Shown here: piece by piece, positions 9,030 through 19,938 of the stretch
Position numbering within the stretch: position 1 is the stretch's first letter
Layout of the letters: each line of letters opens with the position of its first letter
NCBI GenBank assembly: GCA_905221605.1
Contig: CAJNDS010002236.1
Location: 248,001 to 312,000 of the forward strand
Length of the DNA: 64,000 bases
Direction: 5' to 3'
DNA from: Symbiodinium natans
Taxonomy: Eukaryota > Sar > Dinophyceae > Suessiales > Symbiodiniaceae
Translations under genes and position numbers: made by a program
Notes under the pieces: model-generated
Seen by the model: the letters and a program-made list of their open reading frames with translations, nothing else
Told to the model about the DNA's origin: nothing
Database searches by the model: none

Positions 9030-10125
9030 ATGATTTGAAGCAAGCTTGCACGGTCAACCCTAAAGCAGGGAGTATAGGGGCGGTCTTTGGTGTATCCAAA
9101 GGGCTTTGGGGTTAGCATCGAGGGTTTTCAGAGTTGAGGGTTTTAGGCCCTGGGGTTGAGGGTTCGAGTTTAGGGGGTTAGGGTTTACAAAGTTGAGGTT
9201 CAATTTCGGTTCTAATAAATAATCGGGGGGGGGGAGGGGGTGGGGGGCTAAAAAAGACTCATATGCTTTGAAGCAGGCTTGCACTGCTCAAAACAAGCGG
9301 GGGGCCAGGGGGGGCACAGCCCCCCCCCCCCCAGTTGCGAATTAAAAGACTCATCTCATTTGAAGCAAGCTTGTGCGGCTTAAAAAAGCGAGGGGTTGGG
9401 GGGGGGGGGGCCCCGCCCCCCCGCCGCAATTTGCAAACACAATGGTCGCATGATGAGTTTTAAAAAAGACTCATATTAATATGCTTTGAAGCAAGCTTGC
9501 ACGGCTCGAAAAATGCACGGGGGCCCCCGCCACTTGCAAACAAATGATCACATGATGGGTTGGAAAAAGATTCATCTGATTTGAAGCAAGCTTGCACGGC
9601 TTAAAAAAGCGGGGGGGCCCCCATATGCAAACACAATGATCCCCCCCCCAAATTTGCAAACACAAGGATCGCATGATGGGTTTAACAAAGACTCATATTA
9701 ATATGCCTTGAAGCAAGCTTGCACGGCTGAAAAAAAAGCGGGGGGGACCCCGCCATTTGCAAACACAATGATCACATGATGGGTTGGAAAAAGACTCATC
9801 TGATTTGAAGCAAGCCTACACGGCTTAAAAAAGCGGGGGGGGTTGGGGGGGCGCAGCCCCCCCTCCCCCCATTTGCAAACACAATGATCGCATGATGGTT
9901 TTAACAAATCAATCTTTTTTAAGCACCCCCATTTGCAGCACAATGATCGCACGATGGGTTAGAAAGCTTCATATGCTTTGGAGCAAGCCTGCGCGGCTTA
10001 AAAAGGTGGGGGGGTTGGGGGGGGGGGGGGCGCAGCGCCCCCTATTTGCAAAAACCATGATCACATGATTCACATGATGGGCTAAACAAAGATTCATCTG
10101 ATTTGAAGCAAGCTTGCACGGCTTA
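9030..10125. repeat. Nine irregular copies of a repeat with G runs
   Basis: The core TTTGAAGCAAGCTTGCACGG recurs, with changes, near 9037, 9269, 9361, 9485, 9579, 9708, 9802, 9975 and 10100. Most copies are followed by AAAAAAGCG and a run of 7-13 G, then CAAACACAATGATCGCATGA. Spacing varies from about 90 to 230 bp. No coding capacity is credible. Confidence 0.8.
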
Positions 10126-10179
10126 AAAAAAGTATCGATGGTCTTCCTACAAAGGTTCCAGAGTTTGAGATGCTTGGCC

Positions 10180-10390
10180 AAAAGGTTTTTCGATGCTGGG
10201 CAGACGGTTTTTCGATGCTGGGCGGCAGGTTTTCGATGCTCGGCAGAAGGGTTTTTCGTTGCTCGCCGGAAGGGGATGGTTGCCGCCGGACCTGGATCGA
10301 TACTGGTGAGCCGTTTACGTTGTTGTCTTTCGTTGTTATGAGACATCTTTCGTTGTCCGCCGGTAGTTTTTCGTTGCTCGCCGGTACCCA
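10180..10390. repeat. Short interspersed repeat TTTTTCGATGCTGGGC
   Basis: Imperfect units TTTTTCGATGCTGGGCAGA and TTTTTCGTTGCTCGCCGG recur roughly every 25-30 bp. Related sequence occurs at 8555-8665. Confidence 0.65.
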
Positions 10391-10404
10391 CCCTTTGTGG
10401 TGTG

Positions 10405-10830
10405 TTGCCACCAGTCAGAGCCGGAAAGAAGTACGATGTGTTGCCACCAGTTTGTGCTTCGCTGACAGATCTTGAAGACACTTGGGCTGTTTACTTAATT
10501 GTAAGGTCTTCGGTGGGTCGGTATCTGTGTGAGGAATGGCAAGATGCACGATTTGTTGCCTGCAATTTGTGCTCGATTGTCAAAGATCAAAAGAAATACG
10601 ATTTGTTGCCACCAGTTTTTTGGTTAATTGTCAAAAGATGGAAACAAGTACGATTCGTTGCCACCAGTTGGTGGCCAATTGTCAAAGATGGAAAGAAGTA
10701 CGATTTGTTGCCACCAGCTTGTGGCCAATTGTCAAAGATGGAAAGAAGTACGATTTGTTGCCACCAGTTTGTGGCCAATTGTCAAAGATGGAAAGAAGTA
10801 CGATTTGTTGCCACCAGTTTGTGCTTCGCT
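10405..10830. repeat. 50-bp minisatellite, third block
   Basis: One unit near 10430, then about six units from about 10547 with two small length changes, ending in the TTTGTGCTTCGCTGACAGAT junction also seen at 8280 and 10455. An inter-block segment follows (10840-10985). Confidence 0.85.
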
Positions 10831-10986
10831 GACAGATCTTGAGGACACTTGGGTTGTTTACTTAATTGTAAGGTCTTCGGTGGGTCGACGGTTAAGAATC
10901 GGAGATAGATCGTATCTTGAAGAACATTGTATTGTTTACTTAATTGCAAGGCCTTCGGTGGGTCGCTAGCTGTGTGAGGAATGGCA

Positions 10987-12066
10987 AGATGTACGATTTG
11001 TTGCCTGCAGTTTGTGGCCAATTGTCAAAGATGGAAGGAAGTACGATTTGTTGCCACCAGTTTGTGGCTACTTGTCAAAGATGGAAAGAAGTACGATTTG
11101 TGGCCACCTGTTTGTGGTTACTTGTCAAAGATGGAAAGAAGTACGATTTGTTGCCACCAGTTTGTGGCCAATTGTCAAAGATGAAAAGAAGTACGATTTG
11201 CTGTCACCAGTTTGTGGTTAATTGTCAAAGATGGACAGAAGTACGATTTGTGGCCACCTGTTTGTGGCCAATTGTCAAAGATGGAAAGAAGTACGATTTG
11301 TTGCCACCAGTTTGTGGTTACTTGTCAAAGATGTAAAGAAGTACGATTTGTTGCCACCAGTTTGTGGCCAATTGTCAAAGATGGAAAGAAGTACGATTTG
11401 TTGCCACCAGTTTGTGGTTAATTGTCAAAGATGGACAGAAGTACGACTTGTGGCCACCTGTTTGTGGCCAATTGTCAAAGATGGAAAGAAGTACGATTTG
11501 TTGCCACCAGTTTGTGGTTGTTTGTCAAAGATGGAAAGAAGTACGATTTGTTGCCACCAGTTTGTGGCCAATTGTCAAAGATGGAAAGAAATACGATTTG
11601 TTGCCACCAGTTTGTGGTTACTTGTCAAAGATGGAAAGAAGTACGATTTGTTGCCACCTGTTTGTGGCCAATTGTCAAAGATGGAAGGAAGTACGATTTG
11701 TTGCCACCAGTTTGTGGCTACTTGTCAAAGATGGAAAGAAGTACGGTTTGTTGCCACCAGTTTGTGGTTACTTGTCAAAGATGTAAAGAAGTACGATTTG
11801 TTGCCACCAGTTTGTGGCCAATTGTCAAAGATGAAAAGAAGTACGATTTGCTGTCACCAGTTCGTGGTTAATTGTCAAAGATGGACAGAAGTACGATATG
11901 TGGCCACCTGTTTGTGGCCACTTGTCAAAGATGGAAAGAAGTACGATTTGTTGCCACCAGTTTGTGGTTACTTGTCAAAGATGTAAAGAAGTACGATTTG
12001 TTGCCACCAGTTTGTGGCCAATTGTCAAAGATGAAAAGAAGTACGATTTGTTGCCACCAGTTTGTG
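10987..12066. repeat. 50-bp minisatellite, main block: 22 units in perfect register
   Basis: Unit starts fall at 10991 + 50n for n = 0 to 21, with no insertion or deletion in over 1 kb. Variants form a higher-order pattern: units 1-8 correspond to units 14-21 (13-unit, 650-bp shift), and units 4-7 to units 8-11 (4-unit, 200-bp shift). The consensus has no stop in any forward frame; because 50 is not a multiple of 3, each frame cycles through all three phases. Protein coding is doubtful because some units carry TAA. Confidence 0.92.
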
Positions 12067-12129
12067 CTTCGGATTTAGGGTTTAGGGGTCTCCCACAGTT
12101 TTGTAAGCAGACTCTCGGGTTCCCCACAA

Positions 12130-12240
12130 AACCCGGCTTTAGAGTTTAGAGTTTAGAGTTTAGAGTTGAGAGTTTAGAGTTTAGAGTTGAGAGTTTAGAG
12201 TTTAGAGTTTGGGGTTTAGGATTCAGAGTTTAGAGTTTAG
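12130..12240. repeat. TTTAGAG-variant tract
   Basis: TTTAGAG/TTGAGAG units right of the 50-bp array; the same variant family as at 7250-7480. Confidence 0.8.
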
Positions 12241-12351
12241 TGGAAATCGCCCCCTTGATAGGGGGCTGGGGTTTGGGGTGGGCCCACGAATGCTAGAACG
12301 GCGCGCCTCCCCCCGACGAATCTTGGGGGGCGCAGCCGTGGCGCTGCGAAA

Positions 12352-12453
12352 GCCCTAAACCCTAAACCCTAAACCCTAAACCCCAAACCCTAAACCCTAA
12401 ACCCTGAATCCTAAACCCTAAACCCTAAACCCTAAACCCTAAACCCTAAACCG
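12352..12453. repeat. CCCTAAA tract
   Basis: About 14 CCCTAAA units with a few variants, bordering a coding-like island on its right. Confidence 0.9.
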
Positions 12454-12532
12454 GCCGGACACTGGGAGGAGTCCTGGTTCCTTTCGGGCATTGGAGTGTG
12501 AACTCTGAACTTCTCAGATGTCGAAACCTCAC

Positions 12533-12580
12533 TGGCTTCCGGACAGGAGCCCTGAGGCCAAGTTTGCTCGCTCAGGCTCG
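12533..12580 (-). CDS. Coding-like island (exon fragment)
   Basis: The minus-strand frame reads EPERANLASGLLSGS and ends at a CA|GTGAGG donor. Its 5' end touches the TTTAGGG array at 12581. The product is unknown. Confidence 0.35.
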
Positions 12581-12850
12581 GTTTAGGGTTTAGGGTTTAG
12601 GGTTTAGGGTTTAGGGTTTAGGGTTTAGGGTTTAGGGTTTAGGGTTTAGGGTTTAGGGTTTAGGGTTTAGGGTTTAGGGTTTAGGGTTTAGGGTTTAGGG
12701 TTTAGGGTTTAGGGTAGGGGTTTAGGGTTTAGGGTTTAGGGTTTAGGGTTTAGGGTTTAGGGTTTAGGGTTTAGGGTTTAGGGTTTAGGGTTTAGGGTTT
12801 AGGGTTTAGGGTTTAGGGTTTAGGGTTTAGGGTTTAGGGTTTAGGGTTTA
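12581..12850. repeat. Long TTTAGGG array, about 38 units
   Basis: Nearly perfect heptamers with one interruption near 12713 (TAGGGG). This is the longest telomere-like array in the window; sequence continues for kilobases on both sides, so it is interstitial and not a chromosome end. Confidence 0.95.
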
Positions 12851-12994
12851 GAATGGTAATCTTCTAAGCCTGCCTCTGAAGCCTAAAACATCGGGTCCAA
12901 GGCTTATGGCTTGGGGTCTAGAGCATGGCCTGTGGGCGCCAAAGTCTCTACACTGTCAACACCACACTGTGAAGCTCTAAACCTCGGAAACAGT

Positions 12995-13110
12995 GGAGAC
13001 GACGGGAGACGACGGGAGACGAAGGGAGACAAAGGGAGGCGAGGAGCGCAGCAACCCAGCAAAGCCAGGAGACAAAGGGACACAAAGGGAGACAAGGAGC
13101 CCCGAAACCC
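12995..13110. repeat. GGAGACRAAG purine-rich repeat
   Basis: Imperfect units of GGGAGACGAAGGGAGACAAA. Similar GAGACGAGAGACG sequence lies at 21415-21455. Confidence 0.6.
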
Positions 13111-13362
13111 GGCAACAGTCCTCAGAATGTCGGCAATCCTTAAATGAATTTACAACCCCAACAGTAGACTGTTTGGGGAATGAACCTGAAAACCCTACAC
13201 CCTATGTACTCGGAACCCTGAAAGCCTGAAGCTTCTTGTTGTGATTCGTTCTTGTTGCTTGCGTTTGTTGGTCTTGATCTTGTCTTTTTCACATCGTCGG
13301 CCTGGCTGGTTGCGTCGGTGCGCTCGGGACTTCGCCTCACAGGCGAGACGCAGAGTTGAGAG

Positions 13363-13398
13363 CGGGGGGGGGGGGGGGGGGGGGGAAGGGGGGGGATT
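13363..13398. repeat. Poly-G tract
   Basis: A run of about 25 G, then AA and 9 more G. Similar long G or C runs occur at 17575, 29226, 44023 and 61708. Their exact lengths are sequencing-sensitive. Confidence 0.85.
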
Positions 13399-13539
13399 TT
13401 TGGGTTTGGGTCTATTTTGGGTGTAGGTCTAGGCTGCGAGGCATAGGTTTCGGAAAGCGTTCTATGCAGGATTCTGGGCTTCAGGGGCCAAGGGCCAGGG
13501 GGAGCTTTGTGAGTCAGGTTAAGGAGCAGCAACAGCAGC

Positions 13540-13606
13540 AGCAGTTAGAATAGCCCCCTTAGACCCTACAGTACAGGGGCCTAAATAAGTCGAGTAGTTA
13601 TTTTTG

Positions 13607-13638
<32 letters not shown>

Positions 13639-13730
13639 TTGGTTTTTTTTTTGGGGGGGGTTCTTTTCGTATGGTTAAAAGGACCATAAGGGAATACTAT
13701 TCATTTTTGTTCTATTCCGACGACCAGTCT
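13540..13730 (+). repeat. Dispersed small element, copy 1
   Basis: Contains GGGGCCTAAATAAG, an AT microsatellite (13608-13634), a G-rich stretch and GGACCATAAGGGAATACTAT. The same ordered motifs recur at about 44005, 46515 and 55900. No coding capacity. It could be a MITE-like element or another non-autonomous repeat. Confidence 0.55.
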
Positions 13731-13739
13731 ATTGCACAC

Positions 13740-14800
13740 AAGCGCTTAAAGTCATGCCCAAGTTTATGAATTAGGCTCTTATCCCCCAATGAAACGCAGG
13801 AAACATGGAGGTCAGTACCTAAGTCATGCCTTTGCCCCTTCTCCCCGAATGGAACGCCTCCACCCATGGAATCAGAAAACACACTCTGGTGGACGAAATC
13901 CAGCCTCCCTCTTGGGAGTTGTATCCGCAGCACCGAGAAAACAACCAGAAACAACAAACAAGAAAGCCCGCGAACGCAAACGTGATCAGCCACTCGTTGG
14001 TGACAGGTCGAGCCGGCCACCCCGTACCTCGACAGCTAATTGGTCGGACCTTGCTGAAAAGTCCCTCCCCCCATGCGTGTCAAAATCCCCAAGTAGGCGC
14101 AAGTTGGCAGATGAGCCAGATGGCCCAATGATTCCGAAGCCTGTTTGTGATTCTTAAGAATTCTCAGCGCCTGGCCAAGCAAACACCAGCTAAAGGCAAG
14201 CAGAAGACACGATTTCACTGGTATCTTGCTCCATCTTGCGACATTCACGCAGCAGCACCATTGAATCGCAAAGGCTTAGTATCATCTTGCCCAACCAATG
14301 GACAGCCAGGAAACCCCATTGAAACGCAGCTGAACCGCAGCAAACTATGTCATGTTTCGGGTATGTGTGCGAGCAATGTGAAACTCGGTGTGCGGCTTCC
14401 AAAACACTCAGGGATTGCAAGGTCACACATCAGAAGTCTCAACGTGCTACTGCCGTGGGGGCACAGGGATTGCAAGGAAATAAGAGAATTGGGCCCGATT
14501 TCAGCAAGTTTCTGTGAGGGATTTCGGGTTTCACTCTCCTACACTTGTGGATTGCGCTGCTTTGTTCATTTGTGTGCCCCTAAGACTGTTTGACCCCCCC
14601 GAACCCTAAACCCCCGAACCCTGAAAACCGCAACTCCACAACAAACCTCAACAATGAAACCGAGGCCTCCACGAGCTCCTGTTTCAAAGCAAAGCCCTCA
14701 ACTTAACCAGCAGAACCCTAAGTGCTAAACCCTCAAACCCGAAACCCGAAACCCTAAACTCTAAACCTTAAACCATCAAGCCCTTCTAAACCCTCCAGAT
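13740..14800. other. No supported gene
   Basis: Mixed sequence with short overlapping open frames on both strands, none with family resemblance or splice signals I trust. Sparse CCCTAAA-derived units appear from about 14600. Confidence 0.5.
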
Positions 14801-14806
14801 GGGCCT

Positions 14807-14918
14807 CCTTTCCCAAAGCAGATGCAGGGCAATCTTTGTGGAGGCTGCTCGGAGCAGCTCACAGTCGGGATGGCGCGTGGCCGCCTTGGATAAGGCCTGG
14901 TCAGGGTGCTGAGTTTCG
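14807..14918 (-). CDS. Coding-like island (exon)
   Basis: The minus-strand frame reads ETQHPDQALSKAATRHPD then CELLRAASTKIALHLLWER, with strong protein character, amphipathic helix composition and GC-rich third positions. A CCCTAAG array lies immediately upstream of the exon in gene sense. Product not recognised; helical-repeat proteins are a possibility. Confidence 0.5.
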
Positions 14919-15035
14919 AGCCCTAAGCCCCAAGCCCTAAGCCCTAAGCCCTAAGCCCTAAGCCCTAAGCCCTAAGCCCTAAGCCCTAGCCCTAATCTCC
15001 AAGCCCTAAACCCTAAACCCTAAACCCTCCTAAGC
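14919..15035. repeat. CCCTAAG-variant tract
   Basis: About nine CCCTAAG units, then CCCTAAA units. The homogeneous G-variant shows local amplification of a mutated telomere-like unit. Confidence 0.9.
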
Positions 15036-15150
15036 CACCCGCCTGCGCCACTTGCGGGCACTCGCGCTCTGTGGAGGCGGCTGTCCAGCAGCAGCGCACG
15101 GGGATCTCCAACCTCGGCGTGGCTTCTTGGATCTTATGGCGGACTTTCAG
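15036..15150. other. GC-rich coding-like island, strand unclear
   Basis: Flanked by CCCTAAA on the left and TTTAGGG on the right, as other islands are. Plus reads HSRSVEAAVQQQRTGISNLG; the minus strand is also open. Neighbouring islands are on the minus strand. Confidence 0.3.
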
Positions 15151-15274
15151 GTGTAGGGTTCGGGGTTTAGGGTTTAGGGTTTGGGGTTTAGGGAGTGGGT
15201 TTAGGGTTTGGGGTTTAGGGTTTGGGGCTTGGGGTTGGCGGTGCCTTCTTTCCAGCTGACAGATTGCTGCTCAC

Positions 15275-15315
15275 AGGCGGAGGCAGACTTTGAAATGCTT
15301 GACGCAGTCTCTCCA
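15275..15315 (-). CDS. Very short coding-like island
   Basis: WRDCVKHFKVCLR between a TTGCAG acceptor and a GTGAGC donor on the minus strand. The small size makes chance likely. Confidence 0.22.
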
Positions 15316-15389
15316 CTGCAAGCGGTGCGAATTCGGCCAAAGAGAACCCTAAACCCTAAACCCTAAACCCTAAACCCTAAACATCCCTA

Positions 15390-17070
15390 AGCCTTGCAAG
15401 CCTGAAAGCCCTCATTTGTTCACAAGTCCTACCTCAGTTCTCTTTGGCAAGCCGTGCCAGAGCTCAGAGGCTGGAATAGAAGACTGGGTCAAAAAGATCC
15501 ACTCGGGTATTCAAAGACAGTGAAAGGTGAGGTGCACGCAGTTTTTGCGTGTCGGCTGCAGTGGAGGGTCAGGAGCAAGACCCAGTACAAGGCGACACAT
15601 GTAACAAAAGCAAAACAAAAGCTGAAATAGAAGCATTGGCATGCGCACAGGTGATTCCACACAGATAGATCTCAAGACCCTTCAACAACCGCCGCAGTGT
15701 ATTATAAAAATTTATGCGGATCATGCTTTTGCAGCTTGGGTACAAACCGCACTTTTCAGTGTGGAATTTGCGTTGCTGGTTCCAGCATTCAATGGACGTC
15801 TTCTGTAGGTGCTATCGCGCGGGTGGATGTTCTAGACAGCAGCCCCGAACAGCCTCAATATTCTGCCTCAACCCTCTCCCCCCAACATAGAACAACTTCA
15901 ATCCCCAACCGAAGACCGATCCGAATGCCTCCCCCCCGAAACCATCAACGCTGGCACTAATCATATCCATGGGGAACCCGATTCACACCCAGCATTCCGA
16001 CATCTTCACGATCGAAAGGCCCAAAAACTCTCAACCCCTCAACCCTGAAAGCGGCCCCCTGATTCTGGCCAGTGGGGGCTCGGCAGGTGCTGGCCAGCGG
16101 CCACAGATTCCGTGGCCTGCGCACCTGGAGCATGCTGCGGAGTTGGGATCAGAGAATTGGAGTTTAGGTGTTCCTAGCAGGGGCTCAAGAGATCAACACC
16201 GCTTAGACCGTGCGTTGCTGCATGTGCGGCTTCAGAAAACTGGCAGCCGCAGCGGCGCTGCATCGAACTAGTTCCTGCTGCGACCACCCAGTGACTAAGT
16301 TGTGCATGGTTATGCTTTCGTAGTCCATGGAACAACAACCTCGCGACTTACTTGCACTGACATTTTTGCTTTGGCATACTGGCTCCGATTGGCAGTGGGC
16401 TTCTGATCAGGTAAAGTGAGAGAGTGGGGGATAGCCTGGATAGAGACAGAGAGAAAGAGAGCGAGAGAGAGAGAGCCAGAGAAAGAGAAAGACCAACCAC
16501 CCAAGCTAGCCAGAAGTCCCGGACAGGAGGTCAACTCTGTGCTTTGAATGCCAAGACGTTGGTTTACACGTATGGTCTCTCGTTGCGAAAATGGCATGTT
16601 CAGAGTTCAGACAGACGGAGACACAGAGAGCGCGAGAGAGCTAGGAAGATAGGCAGGAGGGGGTAGCGGCTCACATGTTTGTAGGCCCAGGAGCACAACC
16701 CCCAAGATCCTTGAGAAATTTACTCTGACCTAACCCCTGTGAGGGTCACCAGTTTTTCGCGGGGCTGTGGCGGGGGGGGGGGGGGTTTGAACAGGAAACA
16801 AGGGAAGAAACACCGCACCCCACATGTGCAAAGCTGTGGAGAAATCGGCCTCCACGTGCATCGACCTTGGGCACACGCAAGACAAACTTTCTCGGAGCTT
16901 CTTTCCCATCTCCCTTACCCCGTGACACTGTGACTGCAATGAAGTCTACTGAAAGGCAGCATTTATGCTAGAACCCCCTTCTTGAGAAGGACCCCGTAAC
17001 AGGATCTGAGGTTGAACATCGGACTGCCATTTTTTGGGCACGCACACTGAGGTGCAACAGGCAAAGACTA
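15390..17070. other. No supported gene
   Basis: Open frames of up to 100 codons exist on both strands without domain resemblance. An AG-rich stretch (about 16435-16490) and a G run at 16770-16785 are the only visible structure. Confidence 0.45.
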
Positions 17071-17072
17071 GG

Positions 17073-17128
17073 ATTTAGGGTTTAGGGTTTAGGGTTTAGG
17101 GTTTAGGGTTTAGGGTTTAGGGTCCCGA
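17073..17128. repeat. TTTAGGG tract
   Basis: About eight heptamers. Confidence 0.9.
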
Positions 17129-17401
17129 GTTTGGGGTCTCTCTTCTTGCCCTTCAACACCGGATACTCCTTAAGCCCTGAAGGTTGAGGAAGCCTCGGGT
17201 TTTCCGGGGATGGGGTATGTAAACCGCCTTGCCACCAAACACCTTCGCATCCTCAACCCGAGAAGTTTTCGAGCACCCCAAGCCGGACACCTTCAAATCC
17301 CAAAACCTCGACAGCCTAACCCCCCAAAAATTCCCTCCCCCCCCCCCCCGCCCCAAACAAAAAAAGATAAATAAACAACAAATCATGTCTCTCGTCGCCC
17401 A

Positions 17402-17480
17402 CACCCTAAACCCTAAATAAACCCTAAACCCTAAATAAACCCTAAACGCTAAATAAACCCTAAACCCTAAAACTCCCCCT
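17402..17480. repeat. CCCTAAATAAA / CCCTAAA mixed tract
   Basis: Alternating CCCTAAATAAA and CCCTAAA, giving an 18-bp compound unit repeated about three times. It borders the following coding-like island. Confidence 0.85.
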
Positions 17481-17497
17481 GGCGCCAAGCGCCTGAC

Positions 17498-17569
17498 CTT
17501 CAGCCGGCAGGTCGTGAAGCCCAGGGCGGCGAAAGGAGATCGTCCCGCCATGGCTCTGAGTTTGGCTAG
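17498..17569 (-). CDS. Coding-like island (exon)
   Basis: The minus-strand frame reads LAKLRAMAGRSPFAALGFTT then CRLK and ends at CTGAAG|GTCAGG, a good donor. Product unknown. Confidence 0.42.
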
Positions 17570-17948
17570 GTATTGGGGGGGGGGGGGGGGGGCTACATCG
17601 GGCGACTTGAAGGTTTGTTGCTTGTTTTGGCTTGATTTGTGTTTACATACATGTAAATGTATGTACATACTTAATTGCTCTTTCTCCTTTGGGGTGTTGG
17701 GGGCGGGGGGGGGGGTGCTCTGAAACAAAAACTTCAGAAGTAGAATGATGTGAACTCTGCTAGAACCTGGCGGACGGGGTGGAGCTGTGCTAGGACTGCT
17801 GCTGACTGGTCAACGACATGGCGGGCCAAGGGGGCTCCAAACCATGAAAGAAAGGGCCACCGGTGCCATGAGACCCGCAGCCACTACTGCTGCAAAAAAC
17901 CCCAAACCCTAAACCCTAAACCCTAAACCCTAAACCCTAAACCCTAAG

Positions 17949-18008
17949 TTGCCGGCATCCTCCCAGGGTTCGGGGATCTGACAGGCCCTCCTTTTCATCA
18001 AAGCCACG
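17949..18008 (-). CDS. Coding-like island (exon fragment)
   Basis: RGFDEKEGLSDPRTLGGCRQ on the minus strand, directly next to a CCCTAAA tract (about 17900-17947). Confidence 0.4.
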
Positions 18009-18461
18009 GTGACGTGTCGAATTCAGAAGGAAGGGTGGGATGGCAAGTGCCCATTACCTTACGGTTTCGGGTTTAGGGCTCATATTGTGGGGTCATGCGT
18101 GCCTTGACCCTCTCTTCCTCCTGCTTCTTGCAGACGCTGATATGTGTTGACATACAGCACGGAAACCCGTGGATGCTGGACAGTGAAAGCAACTGACCGC
18201 ATTGCACACTTCTACCCTATGCGGAGGATCATGGGAAGACAGCAGCTATCGTTTTAACCTATGTAAACCATGTAGCTGTATTTTGCAACCCGTGGAGCTG
18301 CCTGTGCATTCCTTAACCACTTGCCATAAGCCTCCAAGAATTCTACTCAAACAATCAGATGACAGCGACTTTCTTGACTGCTCTTCGTGCTTCTGAAAGC
18401 AGCAGACCAGACAAGAGTGGGGGGTCTATAGGGTCTGAGTTGTGGGTCTGGCGTATCTTCC

Positions 18462-18546
18462 GCCTTCGACGCGTCGAAGTCACAAGCATCTGATGGCCCG
18501 CTCTGCCGCTTGGGTCATGTACGGGTATGGCCTCACGAATGGCCAG
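18462..18546 (-). CDS. Coding-like island (exon fragment)
   Basis: LAIREAIPVHDPSGRAGHQM continuing LVTSTRR on the minus strand, starting at a CCCTAAA tract (18550-18650). Product unknown. Confidence 0.38.
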
Positions 18547-18549
18547 ACA

Positions 18550-18655
18550 CTAAACCCTAAACCCTAAACCCTAAACCCTAAACCAATTACCAATTAAACC
18601 CTAAACCCTAAACCTTAAACCCTAGACCCTCAACCCTGAACCCTGAACCCCTAAC
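18550..18655. repeat. CCCTAAA tract
   Basis: About 12 units with variants, between two minus-strand coding-like islands. Confidence 0.85.
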
Positions 18656-18667
18656 GTGCGGCACCCC

Positions 18668-18728
18668 TAAAATCCAGGATCAACCAGGGTTCCGACCGGA
18701 AGCAGCCCTTAAGGTTCCCGGTTGTCTT
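18668..18728 (-). CDS. Coding-like island (exon)
   Basis: After a CCTTGCAG acceptor the minus strand reads KTTGNLKGCFRSEPWLILDF, with a GTGCCG donor-like site at the end. The plus strand is also open here, but the acceptor and the strand of the neighbours favour minus. Confidence 0.38.
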
Positions 18729-18767
18729 CTGCAAGGTTGGCCAGGGGTCCTTCAGGGGTGAAGAAGG

Positions 18768-18885
18768 GTTTAGGGTTTTTGGGGTTTAGGGGTTTGGGGT
18801 TTAGGGTTTAGGGATTTGGGGTTAGGTTTCGGGGTTTGGGGTTTAGGGTTTAGGGGTTTGGGGTTTAGGGTTTAGGGTTTACGGG
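18768..18885. repeat. TTTAGGG / TTTGGGG tract
   Basis: Mixed TTTAGGG and TTTGGGG units. From here to about 19430 no gene is supported. Confidence 0.85.
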
Positions 18886-19855
18886 ACAGGGTGAGGGGGA
18901 GGGGGAGACGGAGAAGTGGAGAGAAGGGGAAGGTTTGGGCACTAGTTGTGGGCCTAGGGGTGCAGACGTTTGGGGCAGAAGCGCACGACGACTTCTTCCC
19001 TAAAGCTGTACGACGCTGGGAACCACGACTAGAAGAACAGATCATATACGATCAGCTGCTTTCTCGGCAAACGATGGCACATGCCGCTGCTGCTGTAGAA
19101 TACGACTAGCAAAACCAGGTACTTCTGAGGGCGGCGCGCCAACCAACACACAAAGATGTAAGGTTCAAGAACACCTTGGGCAGAACATGTACAGAAGCGC
19201 CAGCAGCTGGCGGGAAACATACCTGATATTCAGGCTTGTCCAACAACTAACCAACAACGACAGCTGAGTCCGCCGGTTCTTTCAAAGCATCGGGATTTAC
19301 AGCTTCATCTGTGTTGCCTTCCGCGTTTAGGTAGAGGACTGTAACCCTAAACCCTTTAACCCTAAACCCTATACCCCAAACCCTAAACAACCCTAAACCC
19401 TAACCCCAACAACCCAAAACCCAAGAATGAAGAGTTGTGGATGGAAAGCCATCTGGGTCCAAGCTGTGTGGCGCGTCCCAAGAAGCATGCCCTAAACCGA
19501 ATGAATGACTTTTAGACATGACCCCAAGCCTGTCCGGTCCTTCAGAGTCTGCCAACAAAACTCTTGACCGGTGTTGACGAGAACCTGCGGCAGCTCACGC
19601 GACATCACTGTGCTAGGCATAGATACACGTGTGCCTGTGCTCATGCACGCGCGTACATTGCTGGATTCTTGACAGGCTTGCGAGCTCCCATCTCGTGATG
19701 ACTGCCTCGTTTCCTCAACCCTAACCTTCAAGTCCCAGTGCGGAACACCACACCCCACTCCACTTAAACCCTAACCCTCAAACCCTTAACCCTTAACCCT
19801 TAAACCATAAACTCCCCCACCCCCTTCCCCGTAAACCAAAACGAAACCAGAATCC

Positions 19856-19938
19856 CCCCCTGCCGCGGGCCGATTCTGGCTTGGGCACTGTGGGCCCATC
19901 CTTTGCCAGGCGCGGCAAGTGAGGCCTTGGAACTGCTT
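19856..19938 (-). CDS. Coding-like island (exon fragment)
   Basis: KQFQGLTCRAWQRMGPQC then PSQNRPAAGG on the minus strand, with telomere-like units on both sides (CCCTAAA left, TTTAGGG right). A weaker island, ATQLGPRWLSIHN, lies at 19435-19495. Confidence 0.33.

Noticed and set aside
10987-12066. CRISPR array
   Set aside because: Repeats are directly contiguous with no unique spacers and the genome is eukaryotic.
12581-12850. A true telomere or chromosome end
   Set aside because: Sequence continues for kilobases on both sides and dozens of similar tracts in both orientations lie throughout the window.
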